Origin: Planctomycetota bacterium
GTDB taxonomy: Bacteria > Planctomycetota > Planctomycetia > Pirellulales > Pirellulaceae
DNA length: 45,717 nucleotides
Assembly (NCBI GenBank): GCA_963204965.1
Contig: CAUJKA010000490.1
Span: forward strand, 1-45,717
Direction: 5' to 3'
Position 1 is the stretch's first letter. Each line of letters begins with the position of its first letter. The notes under the pieces were generated by a model. It was not told the DNA's origin, ran no database searches, and worked only from the letters and a program-made list of their open reading frames with translations. Of this stretch, positions 27,308-36,138 are shown one piece after another. Position numbers and translations under genes: made by a program.

Positions 27308-30300
27308 TCATCTAGTTTCTCCTTTTGAGAAGACAATCTGTTGTAAGTCGCTAACGATGAGATGAAAGTGTTCGCCGGGCATACCCCGAGCTGTGTACAT
27401 AGTACTCAAAACACATCCGTGTGCTTCGACCTCCTTGTGGAGGAAATGTTTTTCGATGTCGCTAATTCCAAGCTTGTTCAATTGCGTGATGGCTTCTGGC
27501 GTTAGAACAACTAAGAATTGGTCGTCCTTGAAGTTTGCCGGTAGTGGCCGAAAGTCTAGGTGAAGTTCGGACTTGGTGTGCCCGAACTCGTCTTCTTCGC
27601 TTGGGACAAATGGCGGGTGAACGGACTCTACGCGAAATTTCACCCTAATCGATTTGCCATGATCGACATTCGCAAATTGCTTAGCGACTTCGATGGCTTC
27701 AAGCGGCGAGTAGACCATTGGTTCATTTTCTGTTTGTTCGCGAGTCAAAGTGAATTGTGTGATGGAAGTAGAGATATCGTCGACGCTTTTAGGTCGTGAA
27801 AAACGCTCGTTTTGTTGCCTCAACAAAATTAGCTCATCGCCATGTATCTCCAGCAAACATCGATAAGTCTTCGAGTCCTTTCCATCGTTTGATTCCATTG
27901 TCAAATCCACTTCGATGGATTGATTGTCATCACGAGGCATCCAATGACTGAGTCGATACTGAGTGCCCTGATCGCTGGACGGCAACAGCACAGTGTTTTG
28001 ATCGATCACAGCCATCTGATCGATGAATTCAGTTATCTTCGTTGTAAGTGTGGTTGCATTTTTGATTCGCCATTTCCCATGGAGCTTTTTAGGAAATGAA
28101 GGCATCTCAATAGTGTCTGGGACCGGCCAGCCATTGACCACTCCTTTGGAATCAAGAGCATCAACTGCGAAGTCAACTTCGCCGGTCGTCAATGTTCCTT
28201 TCGCGTCATTTGCGTAGTTACTGACTGTCAATCGAACGCGACATGACTTGCCGGGATCTACGAAGACCACCACCTGGTCATCGTCTTGGGAACGCATCTT
28301 GGCACGCTCTTCGAATGAAGCGCTTGAAGGCAAGAATACAATAGGCCAGCCGCGAAGTGAAATCGGTTGATCGCCAATAGTTTCCAAACGCCATCCACCT
28401 ACGATCTGTAACTGTGGGACTGCGACTTGCAGCTTTGTACCCTCCGTATCACATGCTTCAACTTCGTAACTCGGAAAGTTGGGAACCGAAGTACTGATTG
28501 GTTTGGTCAAGATGTTTCGGAATAGGATCTCAACGCTGATCTTTTGACCGAGCTGATAGCTGTCCAACGGTGGAAAAAGTCGTACTCCAGCTTGCAATCC
28601 ATTTTCTGCCGGCTTCCCCCAGTGGATTGAACCTGCATCGCCATGTTTTACCGAAACAAACTGTTCGCGAATGAGGAACCCATAAGTCCGACCAAATATG
28701 TCAGGCTCATCTTGAAGCATGGTTAGCCGAATCGACCAGATCGTATACGTCGAGCCACCTTCGACGCCAAAGGTTGGAATTACCTCCAGCGTAGCGCCCT
28801 CCGGGAGTTGACGTGTGCGAGCTATGTTCTGAAAGCGCTCGAACAATGCGTCGCTGACATCATGGTCATCGCGTCTGGCTTTCGTGTAAAGGACAGCCGC
28901 CACAACCTCATCTTCTGTAAGTGATGGCTGTTCTATGGTGACAGCTTGGGAGTGACGAGCGTTAAAGCGTTTTACAGCAGCCGCAAGTGAGGTAACGCCT
29001 TGATCGTTGGTTGCCGTTGAAAGCGAAAAGTCTTTTGGCGGAGACAAGAATCGCCTGCGAATCACCATTCGGATGGCTGGATTGTCATCCGTTTGAAGAA
29101 AGATTTGAAAAGCTAGAACAGGTTCACCGCCGTTCGAAGTTTCGCCGTAAAATCCATCAATGGTCCAATTCTCTGGCAGTCGATGTTGCTTAGCAATCTT
29201 GGTGAGACCAGCCTTGCATGTCGCTGGGAGTTTATCATCGCGTTCCATATTCCAAGACGCATAAGCAATCAACTCGTCTTTGGTTAGCGGCGGCTGATTA
29301 TACGGATAGTCGCCTGGGTGAATGTCACGCATTCGTTTGTTGAATCGATCGATGGCTAGCGCTAGGGGATCGTCCGACGTGGAAATACTCGGCTTCGCTT
29401 TTGATGCATCAACCTGTGGCTTATCTTTGCCAATTGAATTGTCAGAGGGCGTTGTGCCCACAGTGGCATTCTCGATACTGATGTTTACCAGCGTTTCTTC
29501 GCCTCGCTTCACTGTGACACTATCGCCTTGGATTTCATAAGCCGTCGAATCTGCTTCGATCTCGACCGTGTAAGTGCCAGCTCGCAATCGAGTGGTCGTC
29601 CCCTGCTTCGATACCGTCAGCTCTTGGACCGTATCTTTGCCCTGTAAGATTCGAATCGGAACATTATCGGCGACGCTCTTGATCGTGAGAGTACCTTTGT
29701 CAAGTTCGAGAACGATGACTACACCGGCAAGAACCATCGCGGCCGTAACTAATGCAGCCGCAAGATAATTGCTGATGGGCGGTCCAATAAACCGTCGCCA
29801 AGTTTTCGCCTTGGGATCGCTAGTCGGAGCTTGTTGCGGCTGATTGAACTCAGATGCTGAACTCCCAAGCAAAGCTAAGTCAGCGATACTTGAGGGCAAC
29901 GGCACGGTCGTTGGTTGTTGAACATGCGCTAGGCAAGTTTCGAGCAATTCGGCTACTTGCTTTGCCGAGTCGAACCGATCAACAGCCTGTTTGGCCATCA
30001 GTTTTCCGATGATTGCGCACAGCCAATCGGGGATGTCCGAGTTGATTTCTCGAATGGAACGGGGTTCCTTTTCGATGATCAAACGCAGAACGCTATAGCT
30101 CGAATCAGCTCGGAAGGGAGCATAGCCAGCGCACATCGCATAAAGAACGCTTCCCAGGCTAAACAGGTCGCTGCGGTGATCGACTGTTTCGGCGCGAGAT
30201 TGCTCGGGAGACATGTACTGCGGTGTACCTGCAAGTGTCCCAGAACAGGTGAGACTAGCATCATCCACCGCGCGAGCTAGTCCGAAGTCAACTAACTGGA

Positions 30301-31015
30301 CCCTTTCGACATTCTGATCGAGCAAGATATTCGAAGGTTTGATGTCGCGATGCACGATACCCTGGGCGTGAGCTGCGGCGAGTCCTTTGGCGGCTTGCAT
30401 GCCGATGCGCAGAATCTCACGAAGTTCCAATGGGCCGCTATCGTTGAGTCGCTTCTGTAGGGAAACGCCGCGAGAATAGGTCATCACAAGATATGGAATG
30501 CCCTGCCACTGATCAACGCAGTGAATTGCCATGACGTGATCATCTACCACCGCGGCCACCGCTTGGCCTTCGCGAGCGAAACGTTTGCGAGCTGCACCTG
30601 ACGCGGCCAAATGGGGCAACAACATCTTGATGGCCACGAAGCGAATCAGCGAACGATCGAAGCCTTTAAAGACGGCCCCCATTCCTCCTTGTCCGATCAC
30701 ACCAACTATCTCGTAGTTTCCAATGCGCCCCAACATATTGGGATCATCGGTCGGTCCCAGTAACTTGAGAATCGCCGCTGAGTGGTCGGCTCCATCTTCT
30801 GTAACCGATGTAAGGGCCACTTGAGCATCTGACAATGCTGGCTGAATGAGTTCCGACCATTGCGACGATGTGTAGTGTCTGTCGAACTGTTCGCGACAGC
30901 GAGGGCACTCCGAAACGTGCTCTTCAATGGCGATCAGCTCATCGGGCGAAACGTCGTTCCGCTCGATTTGTTCCAACACCTGAGACGTAAGACATGACTG
31001 AATTGTTTTAGGCAT
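27308..31015 (-). CDS. membrane Ser/Thr protein kinase with anti-sigma-like finger and large composite ectodomain
   Basis: 1235 residues. HxxxCxxC finger at H33, C37, C40. Kinase domain about 95-365: GQGGMG, K130, HRD 222-224, DFG 243-245, GTPQYMSPEQ. Membrane segment about 416-438. Outside it come a PEGA-like beta domain (about 440-515), two tandem related units of about 115 residues (from about 552 and about 674; shared pattern RFNxR...PLTxDE...RDD...LPE), a WGKPAENGLQAG module (about 798-960), an LHGKW-type TIGR03067-like domain, and a C-terminal OB-like segment (about 1105-1235). It starts on the last base of the sigma stop (TAATG at 31015), so the pair is coupled. The kinase part is very close to that at 41383-44667, while the outer part is unrelated to it over most of its length. 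Confidence 0.93.
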   Translation of the reverse strand: MPKTIQSCLTSQVLEQIERNDVSPDELIAIEEHVSECPRCREQFDRHYTSSQWSELIQPALSDAQVALTSVTEDGADHSAAILKLLGPTDDPNMLGRIGNYEIVGVIGQGGMGAVFKGFDRSLIRFVAIKMLLPHLAASGAARKRFAREGQAVAAVVDDHVMAIHCVDQWQGIPYLVMTYSRGVSLQKRLNDSGPLELREILRIGMQAAKGLAAAHAQGIVHRDIKPSNILLDQNVERVQLVDFGLARAVDDASLTCSGTLAGTPQYMSPEQSRAETVDHRSDLFSLGSVLYAMCAGYAPFRADSSYSVLRLIIEKEPRSIREINSDIPDWLCAIIGKLMAKQAVDRFDSAKQVAELLETCLAHVQQPTTVPLPSSIADLALLGSSASEFNQPQQAPTSDPKAKTWRRFIGPPISNYLAAALVTAAMVLAGVVIVLELDKGTLTIKSVADNVPIRILQGKDTVQELTVSKQGTTTRLRAGTYTVEIEADSTAYEIQGDSVTVKRGEETLVNISIENATVGTTPSDNSIGKDKPQVDASKAKPSISTSDDPLALAIDRFNKRMRDIHPGDYPYNQPPLTKDELIAYASWNMERDDKLPATCKAGLTKIAKQHRLPENWTIDGFYGETSNGGEPVLAFQIFLQTDDNPAIRMVIRRRFLSPPKDFSLSTATNDQGVTSLAAAVKRFNARHSQAVTIEQPSLTEDEVVAAVLYTKARRDDHDVSDALFERFQNIARTRQLPEGATLEVIPTFGVEGGSTYTIWSIRLTMLQDEPDIFGRTYGFLIREQFVSVKHGDAGSIHWGKPAENGLQAGVRLFPPLDSYQLGQKISVEILFRNILTKPISTSVPNFPSYEVEACDTEGTKLQVAVPQLQIVGGWRLETIGDQPISLRGWPIVFLPSSASFEERAKMRSQDDDQVVVFVDPGKSCRVRLTVSNYANDAKGTLTTGEVDFAVDALDSKGVVNGWPVPDTIEMPSFPKKLHGKWRIKNATTLTTKITEFIDQMAVIDQNTVLLPSSDQGTQYRLSHWMPRDDNQSIEVDLTMESNDGKDSKTYRCLLEIHGDELILLRQQNERFSRPKSVDDISTSITQFTLTREQTENEPMVYSPLEAIEVAKQFANVDHGKSIRVKFRVESVHPPFVPSEEDEFGHTKSELHLDFRPLPANFKDDQFLVVLTPEAITQLNKLGISDIEKHFLHKEVEAHGCVLSTMYTARGMPGEHFHLIVSDLQQIVFSKGETR

Positions 31016-31650
31016 TATGATTCCTGCGTTGGCACTTGTGCCGGCTCCTGCGTCAATTCCCAGTGGTTTGAAACCTCGGCGATTTTTTCTTTCAGTCGGG
31101 CGAGCACGCGATGTCGGGCAACATAGACGGCCCCAATCGACCTACAGGACGATTTTGCGACTTCGGCAACCGAGACTCCCTGCATGGCAGTCTTCCAAAA
31201 GATGTCCCAAGTCAACTCCGTAAACTCAGCGCGAATTTGCTCGGCAGCCCAACGCACGATTTCGCGCCGAGCTTCCACGATCAATTCCGCGTCCGTCTGC
31301 TGCTCGCATGGCAACTTCCCTAGTGCATCAGCGACCGAACTTGATCCCGAGCCCTGATCGGGCCGTCGTCGGGTCAGCGCGGTCGTAATGGCGTTGCGAG
31401 CGATTGTCGTCAGCCAAGCACGAAACGGTGGTTGGTCGTCGGATGCCGTCCAGCCGGCCAGAGATCTCGCTATCGAGGCAAAAACCTGCTGTACAACGTC
31501 CTGTGAATCCGCGTCCTGCATGCCACGCCGGCGAGCCAAACGGTATACGACAGGCTGGTAAATCTCCATAAACTCAAGCCACGAAGCCCCATCGGTCGTG
31601 TCTTTGGCACGATCGATCAGGCTATGGTCGGTTTCTGGAAACTCTGGCAT
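31015..31650 (-). CDS. ECF-type sigma factor (kinase-linked)
   Basis: 211 residues. Region 2: WLEFMEIYQPVVYRLARRRG, DSQDVVQQVFASIARSL, FRAWLTTIARNA. Region 4 near residues 140-195 includes a helix-turn-helix in which VAEVAKSSCRSIGAVYVARH is prominent. A short glutamine/proline-rich tail follows. AGGAG stands 7 nt before the ATG. An ECF-like promoter motif ends only 14 bp upstream of the start codon, so the leader would be very short. The stop shares one base with the downstream kinase ATG. Confidence 0.93.
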   Translation of the reverse strand: MPEFPETDHSLIDRAKDTTDGASWLEFMEIYQPVVYRLARRRGMQDADSQDVVQQVFASIARSLAGWTASDDQPPFRAWLTTIARNAITTALTRRRPDQGSGSSSVADALGKLPCEQQTDAELIVEARREIVRWAAEQIRAEFTELTWDIFWKTAMQGVSVAEVAKSSCRSIGAVYVARHRVLARLKEKIAEVSNHWELTQEPAQVPTQES

Positions 31651-31664
31651 GGGCTGCTCCTACA

Positions 31665-31696
31665 AGGTTTCACTCGGGTCCTGAGAAATCCTTACA
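31665..31696 (-). promoter_or_regulatory. ECF-type promoter motif, copy 1
   Basis: Read on the minus strand: TGTAAGGATTTC, ten variable bases, then AGTGAAACCT. The same two blocks with the same 10-nt gap occur at 32530-32561 and 45351-45382, in each case upstream of a minus-strand gene. Here it lies 14 bp upstream of a sigma gene, suggesting autoregulation. Confidence 0.65.
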
Positions 31697-31826
31697 TGAA
31701 TCCTGCAAAAACGCGATTTCGTCGGTTCGGGCAACGCCTTGAAGCATATTTTTTGAGCCGTAGACGCAAGTTTGAAAATTGCGATTTTTCTGGGATTTCG
31801 GGCCGAAGGTCCAGCGATTTACATAG

Positions 31827-31879
31827 CCCAGCCCATCGGGCTGGGTTGTGAAGCTTGAGTAGGTTAAGGGCCAACGGCC
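31827..31879. repeat. intergenic palindromes CCCAGCCC-ATC-GGGCTGGG and GGCC-AAC-GGCC
   Basis: In the 264-bp gap between the sigma gene and the membrane-protein gene, a perfect 8-bp stem with a 3-nt loop (31827-31845) is followed by a shorter GGCCAACGGCC palindrome (31869-31879). The first resembles the GCCC-GAA-GGGC core of the repeats at 6451. It could end transcription of the membrane-protein gene, but no T-run follows. Confidence 0.5.
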
Positions 31880-31914
31880 TGCCACAAACAAAATTGGCTG
31901 GCATGAGCGGTGCC

Positions 31915-32475
31915 TTAATCCCCAATCGTCCGCGTCGACTTCTTTGGATTGATCGCCCATCGGTGAAGCCTTTCAAACGCCTGGAGCGTTTTTCTCTGCG
32001 AGGCAATTGCGAGTGGAATCGAATAGCAAAAAAGAAGCCCGTCGTAAAATGCATGTTGAAAATGCAATTGTCGAACCACAGCCAATGTTACTGCGGCAGA
32101 CGCAGTAAGAAGTAGCAATGATCTGATCGTGATCTGGATTTTGGAGCGAACGAGATACCAAGTCGATGTCGAAGCAGCAAGGATAAAGACGACATTGGCA
32201 AGTATCGCCAAAACGTGCAAAGTCGGAATCCTTACGCTAACATTGATGAACGCAATCCGTTCATAGGTAGTGAAAGGCCATCCATACTGAGTACCTTCTA
32301 CTGGTTTCTCCTCCGGTTCGTTCGGCTCTCCCTTGAAATATGTTCCAAGAACGCTTGAGATACCAACATGGGGTACATTCGCAATCACACCGAAGGCGAA
32401 CCAAAGCACTCCAGACCAAAGTGCGCATTGGGACGAAACGCTGGACTGAAAGATCTGTCTCACGGCTTGATTCAC
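31915..32475 (-). CDS. four-helix membrane protein of unknown function
   Basis: 186 residues with a GTG start; the upstream frame is closed by a nearby TAA. Hydrophobic segments lie at about 19-37, 85-108, 115-133 and 140-158. The loop between the first two is acidic (PNEPEEKPVEG). The last about 30 residues are basic and probably cytoplasmic. No clear ribosome binding site. No family is recognised. It is preceded at 55 bp by the second copy of the ECF-type promoter motif, so it is a candidate member of the same regulon. Confidence 0.65.
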   Translation of the reverse strand: MNQAVRQIFQSSVSSQCALWSGVLWFAFGVIANVPHVGISSVLGTYFKGEPNEPEEKPVEGTQYGWPFTTYERIAFINVSVRIPTLHVLAILANVVFILAASTSTWYLVRSKIQITIRSLLLLTASAAVTLAVVRQLHFQHAFYDGLLFCYSIPLAIASQRKTLQAFERLHRWAINPKKSTRTIGD

Positions 32476-32529
32476 TTATTTCATTACTGTGCGAATACGG
32501 CTGTCAGTTTCTCAACGGAACTAGCTATA

Positions 32530-32561
32530 GAGTTTCACACAGTCGCCGTGAAATCCTTACA
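32530..32561 (-). promoter_or_regulatory. ECF-type promoter motif, copy 2
   Basis: Read on the minus strand: TGTAAGGATTTC, ten bases, then TGTGAAACTC. It ends 55 bp before the GTG of the membrane-protein gene. Its first block is identical to that of copy 1 at all 12 positions and the 10-nt spacing is the same. Confidence 0.65.
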
Positions 32562-32576
32562 CGAGTCTTCCTCTAA

Positions 32577-32681
32577 ATGAACGGAATCATGCTCATCAAT
32601 GCGAAAGGCCAAGCAAGCCTCGACATCAACGTTTTTGATTTAGCGAAGGGCAAGCCCAAGAAATTGCGAGGGAGTCGTTGA
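32577..32681 (+). other. short plus-strand frame, doubtful gene
   Basis: ATG at 32577 opens 34 codons (MNGIMLINAKGQASLDINVF, then a basic end), closing at 32681 just before the convergent minus-strand gene. It has no ribosome binding site and an adjacent upstream stop. It could be a remnant or chance. Confidence 0.15.
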
Positions 32682-32686
32682 AGAGC

Positions 32687-33616
32687 TTATTGACCGAACC
32701 TTCGCTCGCTGCCGTCGCGACGATCGGTGATCTTATCTCCAGCGACAGCGCCAAGCGATTCGAGCGAAATGGTCGATTCAACCATCGAATGGTTGATACC
32801 CGTCGTCTTCATTTTGTATTCGAGGTGAAAACTCGCCGTGCCATCGAAGTGTCCTTGTTTATGAACTCGCCGAGTTGGTAACCATAGACCATCTATCGCT
32901 TCGTATTCCGTGACGATCTCTTCGGACAGCCTTCCATCGTCGGCGGAGTACCTGACGACGTTGGCACCTTTGCTTAGATCCACTTCATAATGGTTTAGGA
33001 TTTCGCCCCTAGTCGATACATGGACAATATCCTCCACGCGGCTCACCGTCCAACTTTTCGCCCCACCAATCATTGCCTGCGCATACAGGGCACCAATGCG
33101 TTTGTATGTGGCCTCACCAATGTCGGCTGCGAAAAACTCCATCGGAGTGAATTCGTCGCGGCCTCGTTTGTACTCTTCTATGGGTCGGATGGTGAAGTGC
33201 TTGCGTTTGCTCGATGGAGAGTAAGGAAACAACACGTAATAGGCGTTTTCCTTGATCATGCCACCCTCAGGATTCAGCGGTTCAGATGAAAGCAGTTTGA
33301 TGCCATTGGAACTGGAAAACTCCAGCCAATGAATCTTCCATAGCCATGCATCCTTCTGTCGATCGAGTGCAAAGTCTATCTGTCTTCGCGACTGAATCTT
33401 CGCTCCATCTATGCCTCGACGTTTCGCAGTTTCTTCGACGGTCCCTTGCCAACAACGAATCGCAAGAATGTTCTTCTCGTTTTGGTCGGCAACTAGCTTC
33501 AGCAACAATGGGTCTCCTTGGAATCCATCTGCCAGCCCTTGATTGAGTACCAACTCACAATTTAGAAAGAAGTTACTGAGAAAGAGAAGTACAATCATTT
33601 GAAGCTTCGATCGCAT
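32687..33616 (-). CDS. secreted protein of unknown function
   Basis: The ATG at 33616 is chosen: AGGAG lies 10 nt upstream and a signal peptide follows (MRSKLQMIVLLFLSNFFLNC). The longer frame to 33793 would overlap the preceding gene. 309 residues. After the signal comes a mostly beta protein; the repeated pattern of strands and the C-terminal YEAIDGLWLPTRRVHK segment recall the LolA/outer-membrane-lipoprotein-sorting fold often seen in planctomycete secreted proteins, but the match is only by feel. It follows the thioredoxin protein gene by 91 bp in the BlaI-headed run. Confidence 0.75.
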   Translation of the reverse strand: MRSKLQMIVLLFLSNFFLNCELVLNQGLADGFQGDPLLLKLVADQNEKNILAIRCWQGTVEETAKRRGIDGAKIQSRRQIDFALDRQKDAWLWKIHWLEFSSSNGIKLLSSEPLNPEGGMIKENAYYVLFPYSPSSKRKHFTIRPIEEYKRGRDEFTPMEFFAADIGEATYKRIGALYAQAMIGGAKSWTVSRVEDIVHVSTRGEILNHYEVDLSKGANVVRYSADDGRLSEEIVTEYEAIDGLWLPTRRVHKQGHFDGTASFHLEYKMKTTGINHSMVESTISLESLGAVAGDKITDRRDGSERRFGQ

Positions 33617-33707
33617 CGCGAAAAGTCTCCTATGGGCTAGTTGTTCACTGCTCTGTGATGCTACGTAACGTGCATAACTGCGATTCGACCCAGGCGATGC
33701 GATTTCG

Positions 33708-35990
33708 TCATGGTTTCGCCTCAGAAGCGAACGACGAAGCAATCGCTTTCTTGGCATTTTCGAAATCTCGGCCAGCAAATACAAGCCACCCATCCGTGCC
33801 GATCACAAAATGCATCGGGATAGAGCTGACAGATAGTTGTCGAAGTACCGGTGAATCGAGTCCGGATGGTAGCGTACCTTGCGGCCAATCCACCTTGTGT
33901 TTCTCAAGCAACCCAGCATTCTCTTGATCTGGGTCGTCGACGCTGAGCCCCAATACGACACACCGCTGACCCGTCGCTGACTTTACGAAATCTCGAATGT
34001 CCGGAAACTCCGCGATGCAAGGTCCACACCAACTCGCCCACAGCTGAATCAACACAACCTGCCCGTGTAGATCATTGAGCCTGGCTTTGGTTCCATCAAG
34101 TTGAAGGTATTCGAAATTGGGCACAACGTCTCCAACCTTAAGCGAACTGCTGGCCTCCAATTCAATACTTGGTAAAGCGAATGTCTCTTGTTGCGGAACG
34201 ACAACTTCAACTGTTTTGATCGCAATCGGGGCGGCAAGGCATCCGTCTTCCGGCGGGTCGAAAAGGTTGACGTACATGCGGTACTTGCCCGGTGGAACGC
34301 CGTGGATCAAATAACTTCCATCGTCATCCAATTCGAATTGCCAATGCCGAAAGCTCCTCAAATAGGTCATGCCTTCGGTGGTGTTCCAAGTGGCCGCAGA
34401 ATTGAAACTTGGCAATGTAGATTCTTCAGCAGAACTCAATTTCTCCGGCGATTGCTCTCGCTCAGGATCTTCAATTGAAACCAAATAGTTCAACGACCAG
34501 CGGTAAGAAATACTCCCTCGGCTTGCTTCGTTGGATACCTGTACGTTGCCATGCACACTTGCACCGTTAACTCCCAACTTGCAAGTCAGCCGTCCTCCTG
34601 CTTTCACTTCAACTGGAAGTGACTCTGTTGACGTCAGTTCATCGGATGTGAAAATTGAGTGATGTGCTTGTAATGCGTACCTGCTTGGCGGAACATGCTC
34701 AATCGAAAAGTTACCCTGTTGATCGCTATGCACAGACTGCCTCAAGTCAATGCGGGGTTGTCCCTGCTTTTCAAGCGTGAGATCGGACAATGAAACCAAG
34801 TGACTAGCAATCTCTGAAGTGCCCTGACTGATCTGGCCGTCGATTTTTGCCCAAGACTCAAGCTGGATTGTTCCTGGTTGATTGCCCGCTTTACAGTGCT
34901 TCATTGCAAAGCCAATATCGCTTTGTGCGACAACTGTGTAGTCACCCTCTTCGTGCGAGAACGCAAACTCCCCCTTTTCGTTGGAGGCAACAGAGTAATT
35001 TTGGTCTGGCTGGCGAAGCGTAAATGGCTGAATGGGATTGGCGAAGCTAACCGTGGATCCTAAAGCGGGATTGCCGCTGGGATCGATAATACTTCCTCGT
35101 AGGGAATCAACACGCTTTAGTTTGACGACAACTGAAGCAGGTGCGTTTTCGATTTCAAATACGGGGCAATTTGTAACTGCGTAACCTTTGGCCTCAATAC
35201 GTATCAAGCATGTTTGCGATTGAGATTCGTGCAGCTTCATCTGCGCCGTGCCGTTGAGCGTTTGAATTGCGCCTTGTCGATCGCAAGTCGTATCGACATC
35301 CGCTCCCGACTTCATCACTGGGACTGCAACGAAGTCATGAATAGGCTGATTGGTTTCGTCGTCTTGGGCCCGAACTTGAATCTCAACAACTCGAGTTAGG
35401 ACGACGATTTGTTCAGCAGAATCAGCCCGTAATTTGATGTTGTACCGCGGTGAAAAACCATCTTTGGTGATCAGATACTCCAAGGAATCGTTAGGCGCTT
35501 CGGACCATTTTACGCGACCTTCGTCGTCGGTAATCATTTGATGAATGATTGCGAAATCACGCCAGTCATCTCCAGAGACTTTCACACCAGGGATGGGGGC
35601 TCCATTCGCGTCCACCAACTTCAAATTCAACCCACGAGACGGTTGTAATTGGATGTTGAGTTCAAGATCACGATCGACTACCAGTTTCTGCAAATCTGGT
35701 GAACACAATGGTCCGATCGTCAACAGATGAAGCTTTTCGGATTTCGGTACGCGAAATGAGAATCGCCCCAGATCGTCAGTCGTCGCCAAAGGAGGCATTT
35801 TGAGTAATTGCGTCGAGCGAAGCTCGGCTCGTGGAATTGCATTCCCCAGTGAGTCGGTTACCGTTCCACGCACTTCGGCGAGTTCACTGATCGATTGATC
35901 CGTGACAACTGGAAGGGGCTCTTCGGAGCGTGTCGTTGGAGCCAACATCAGGGCAAGACTTAAGGCTATTGCCAGAATCGTGAATTTCAT
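33708..35990 (-). CDS. secreted CPD-reg repeat protein with C-terminal TlpA-like thioredoxin
   Basis: ATGs occur at 35993 and 35990; the AAGGATAG upstream is better spaced for 35990, and this matches the duplicated gene start at 37521. 760 residues. The signal peptide covers about residues 1-22. Several carboxypeptidase-regulatory-like repeats follow (VRGTVTDSLGNAIPRAEL; LRGSIIDPSGNPALGSTV; IDGQISQGTSE). The last about 140 residues are a TlpA/AhpC-TSA thioredoxin with active site WASWCGPC and the cis-proline region SVSSIPMHFVIG. It is expected to reduce or sense disulfides outside the cytoplasm. It uses the same repeat family as the M56 protease encoded upstream in the run. Confidence 0.9.
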   Translation of the reverse strand: MKFTILAIALSLALMLAPTTRSEEPLPVVTDQSISELAEVRGTVTDSLGNAIPRAELRSTQLLKMPPLATTDDLGRFSFRVPKSEKLHLLTIGPLCSPDLQKLVVDRDLELNIQLQPSRGLNLKLVDANGAPIPGVKVSGDDWRDFAIIHQMITDDEGRVKWSEAPNDSLEYLITKDGFSPRYNIKLRADSAEQIVVLTRVVEIQVRAQDDETNQPIHDFVAVPVMKSGADVDTTCDRQGAIQTLNGTAQMKLHESQSQTCLIRIEAKGYAVTNCPVFEIENAPASVVVKLKRVDSLRGSIIDPSGNPALGSTVSFANPIQPFTLRQPDQNYSVASNEKGEFAFSHEEGDYTVVAQSDIGFAMKHCKAGNQPGTIQLESWAKIDGQISQGTSEIASHLVSLSDLTLEKQGQPRIDLRQSVHSDQQGNFSIEHVPPSRYALQAHHSIFTSDELTSTESLPVEVKAGGRLTCKLGVNGASVHGNVQVSNEASRGSISYRWSLNYLVSIEDPEREQSPEKLSSAEESTLPSFNSAATWNTTEGMTYLRSFRHWQFELDDDGSYLIHGVPPGKYRMYVNLFDPPEDGCLAAPIAIKTVEVVVPQQETFALPSIELEASSSLKVGDVVPNFEYLQLDGTKARLNDLHGQVVLIQLWASWCGPCIAEFPDIRDFVKSATGQRCVVLGLSVDDPDQENAGLLEKHKVDWPQGTLPSGLDSPVLRQLSVSSIPMHFVIGTDGWLVFAGRDFENAKKAIASSFASEAKP

Positions 35991-35999
35991 CATCTATCC
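35915..35999 (-). repeat. duplicated ribosome-binding-site and signal-peptide segment, copy A
   Basis: These 85 bp match 37446-37530 at about 70 of 85 positions by hand alignment and cover the ribosome binding site, start codons and signal peptide of two genes. Confidence 0.7.
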
Positions 36000-36138
36000 T
36001 TCAGCAGCGTTCCAAGTTGCAACGAACCCCCGCGCGGTGATGTAAGTGATGTGCGCGACGAAGGTTTCATGGATGCACGTTGCTCGGAGAGTAGCGTCGC
36101 CAAACGGATCTGCTTGCTTTCAATTGCATCATGATGCA

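Noticed and set aside
31692..32054. 120-codon minus-strand frame in the gap after the membrane gene
   Set aside because: It runs out of frame over the C-terminus of the membrane protein and intergenic palindromes; no start signal.
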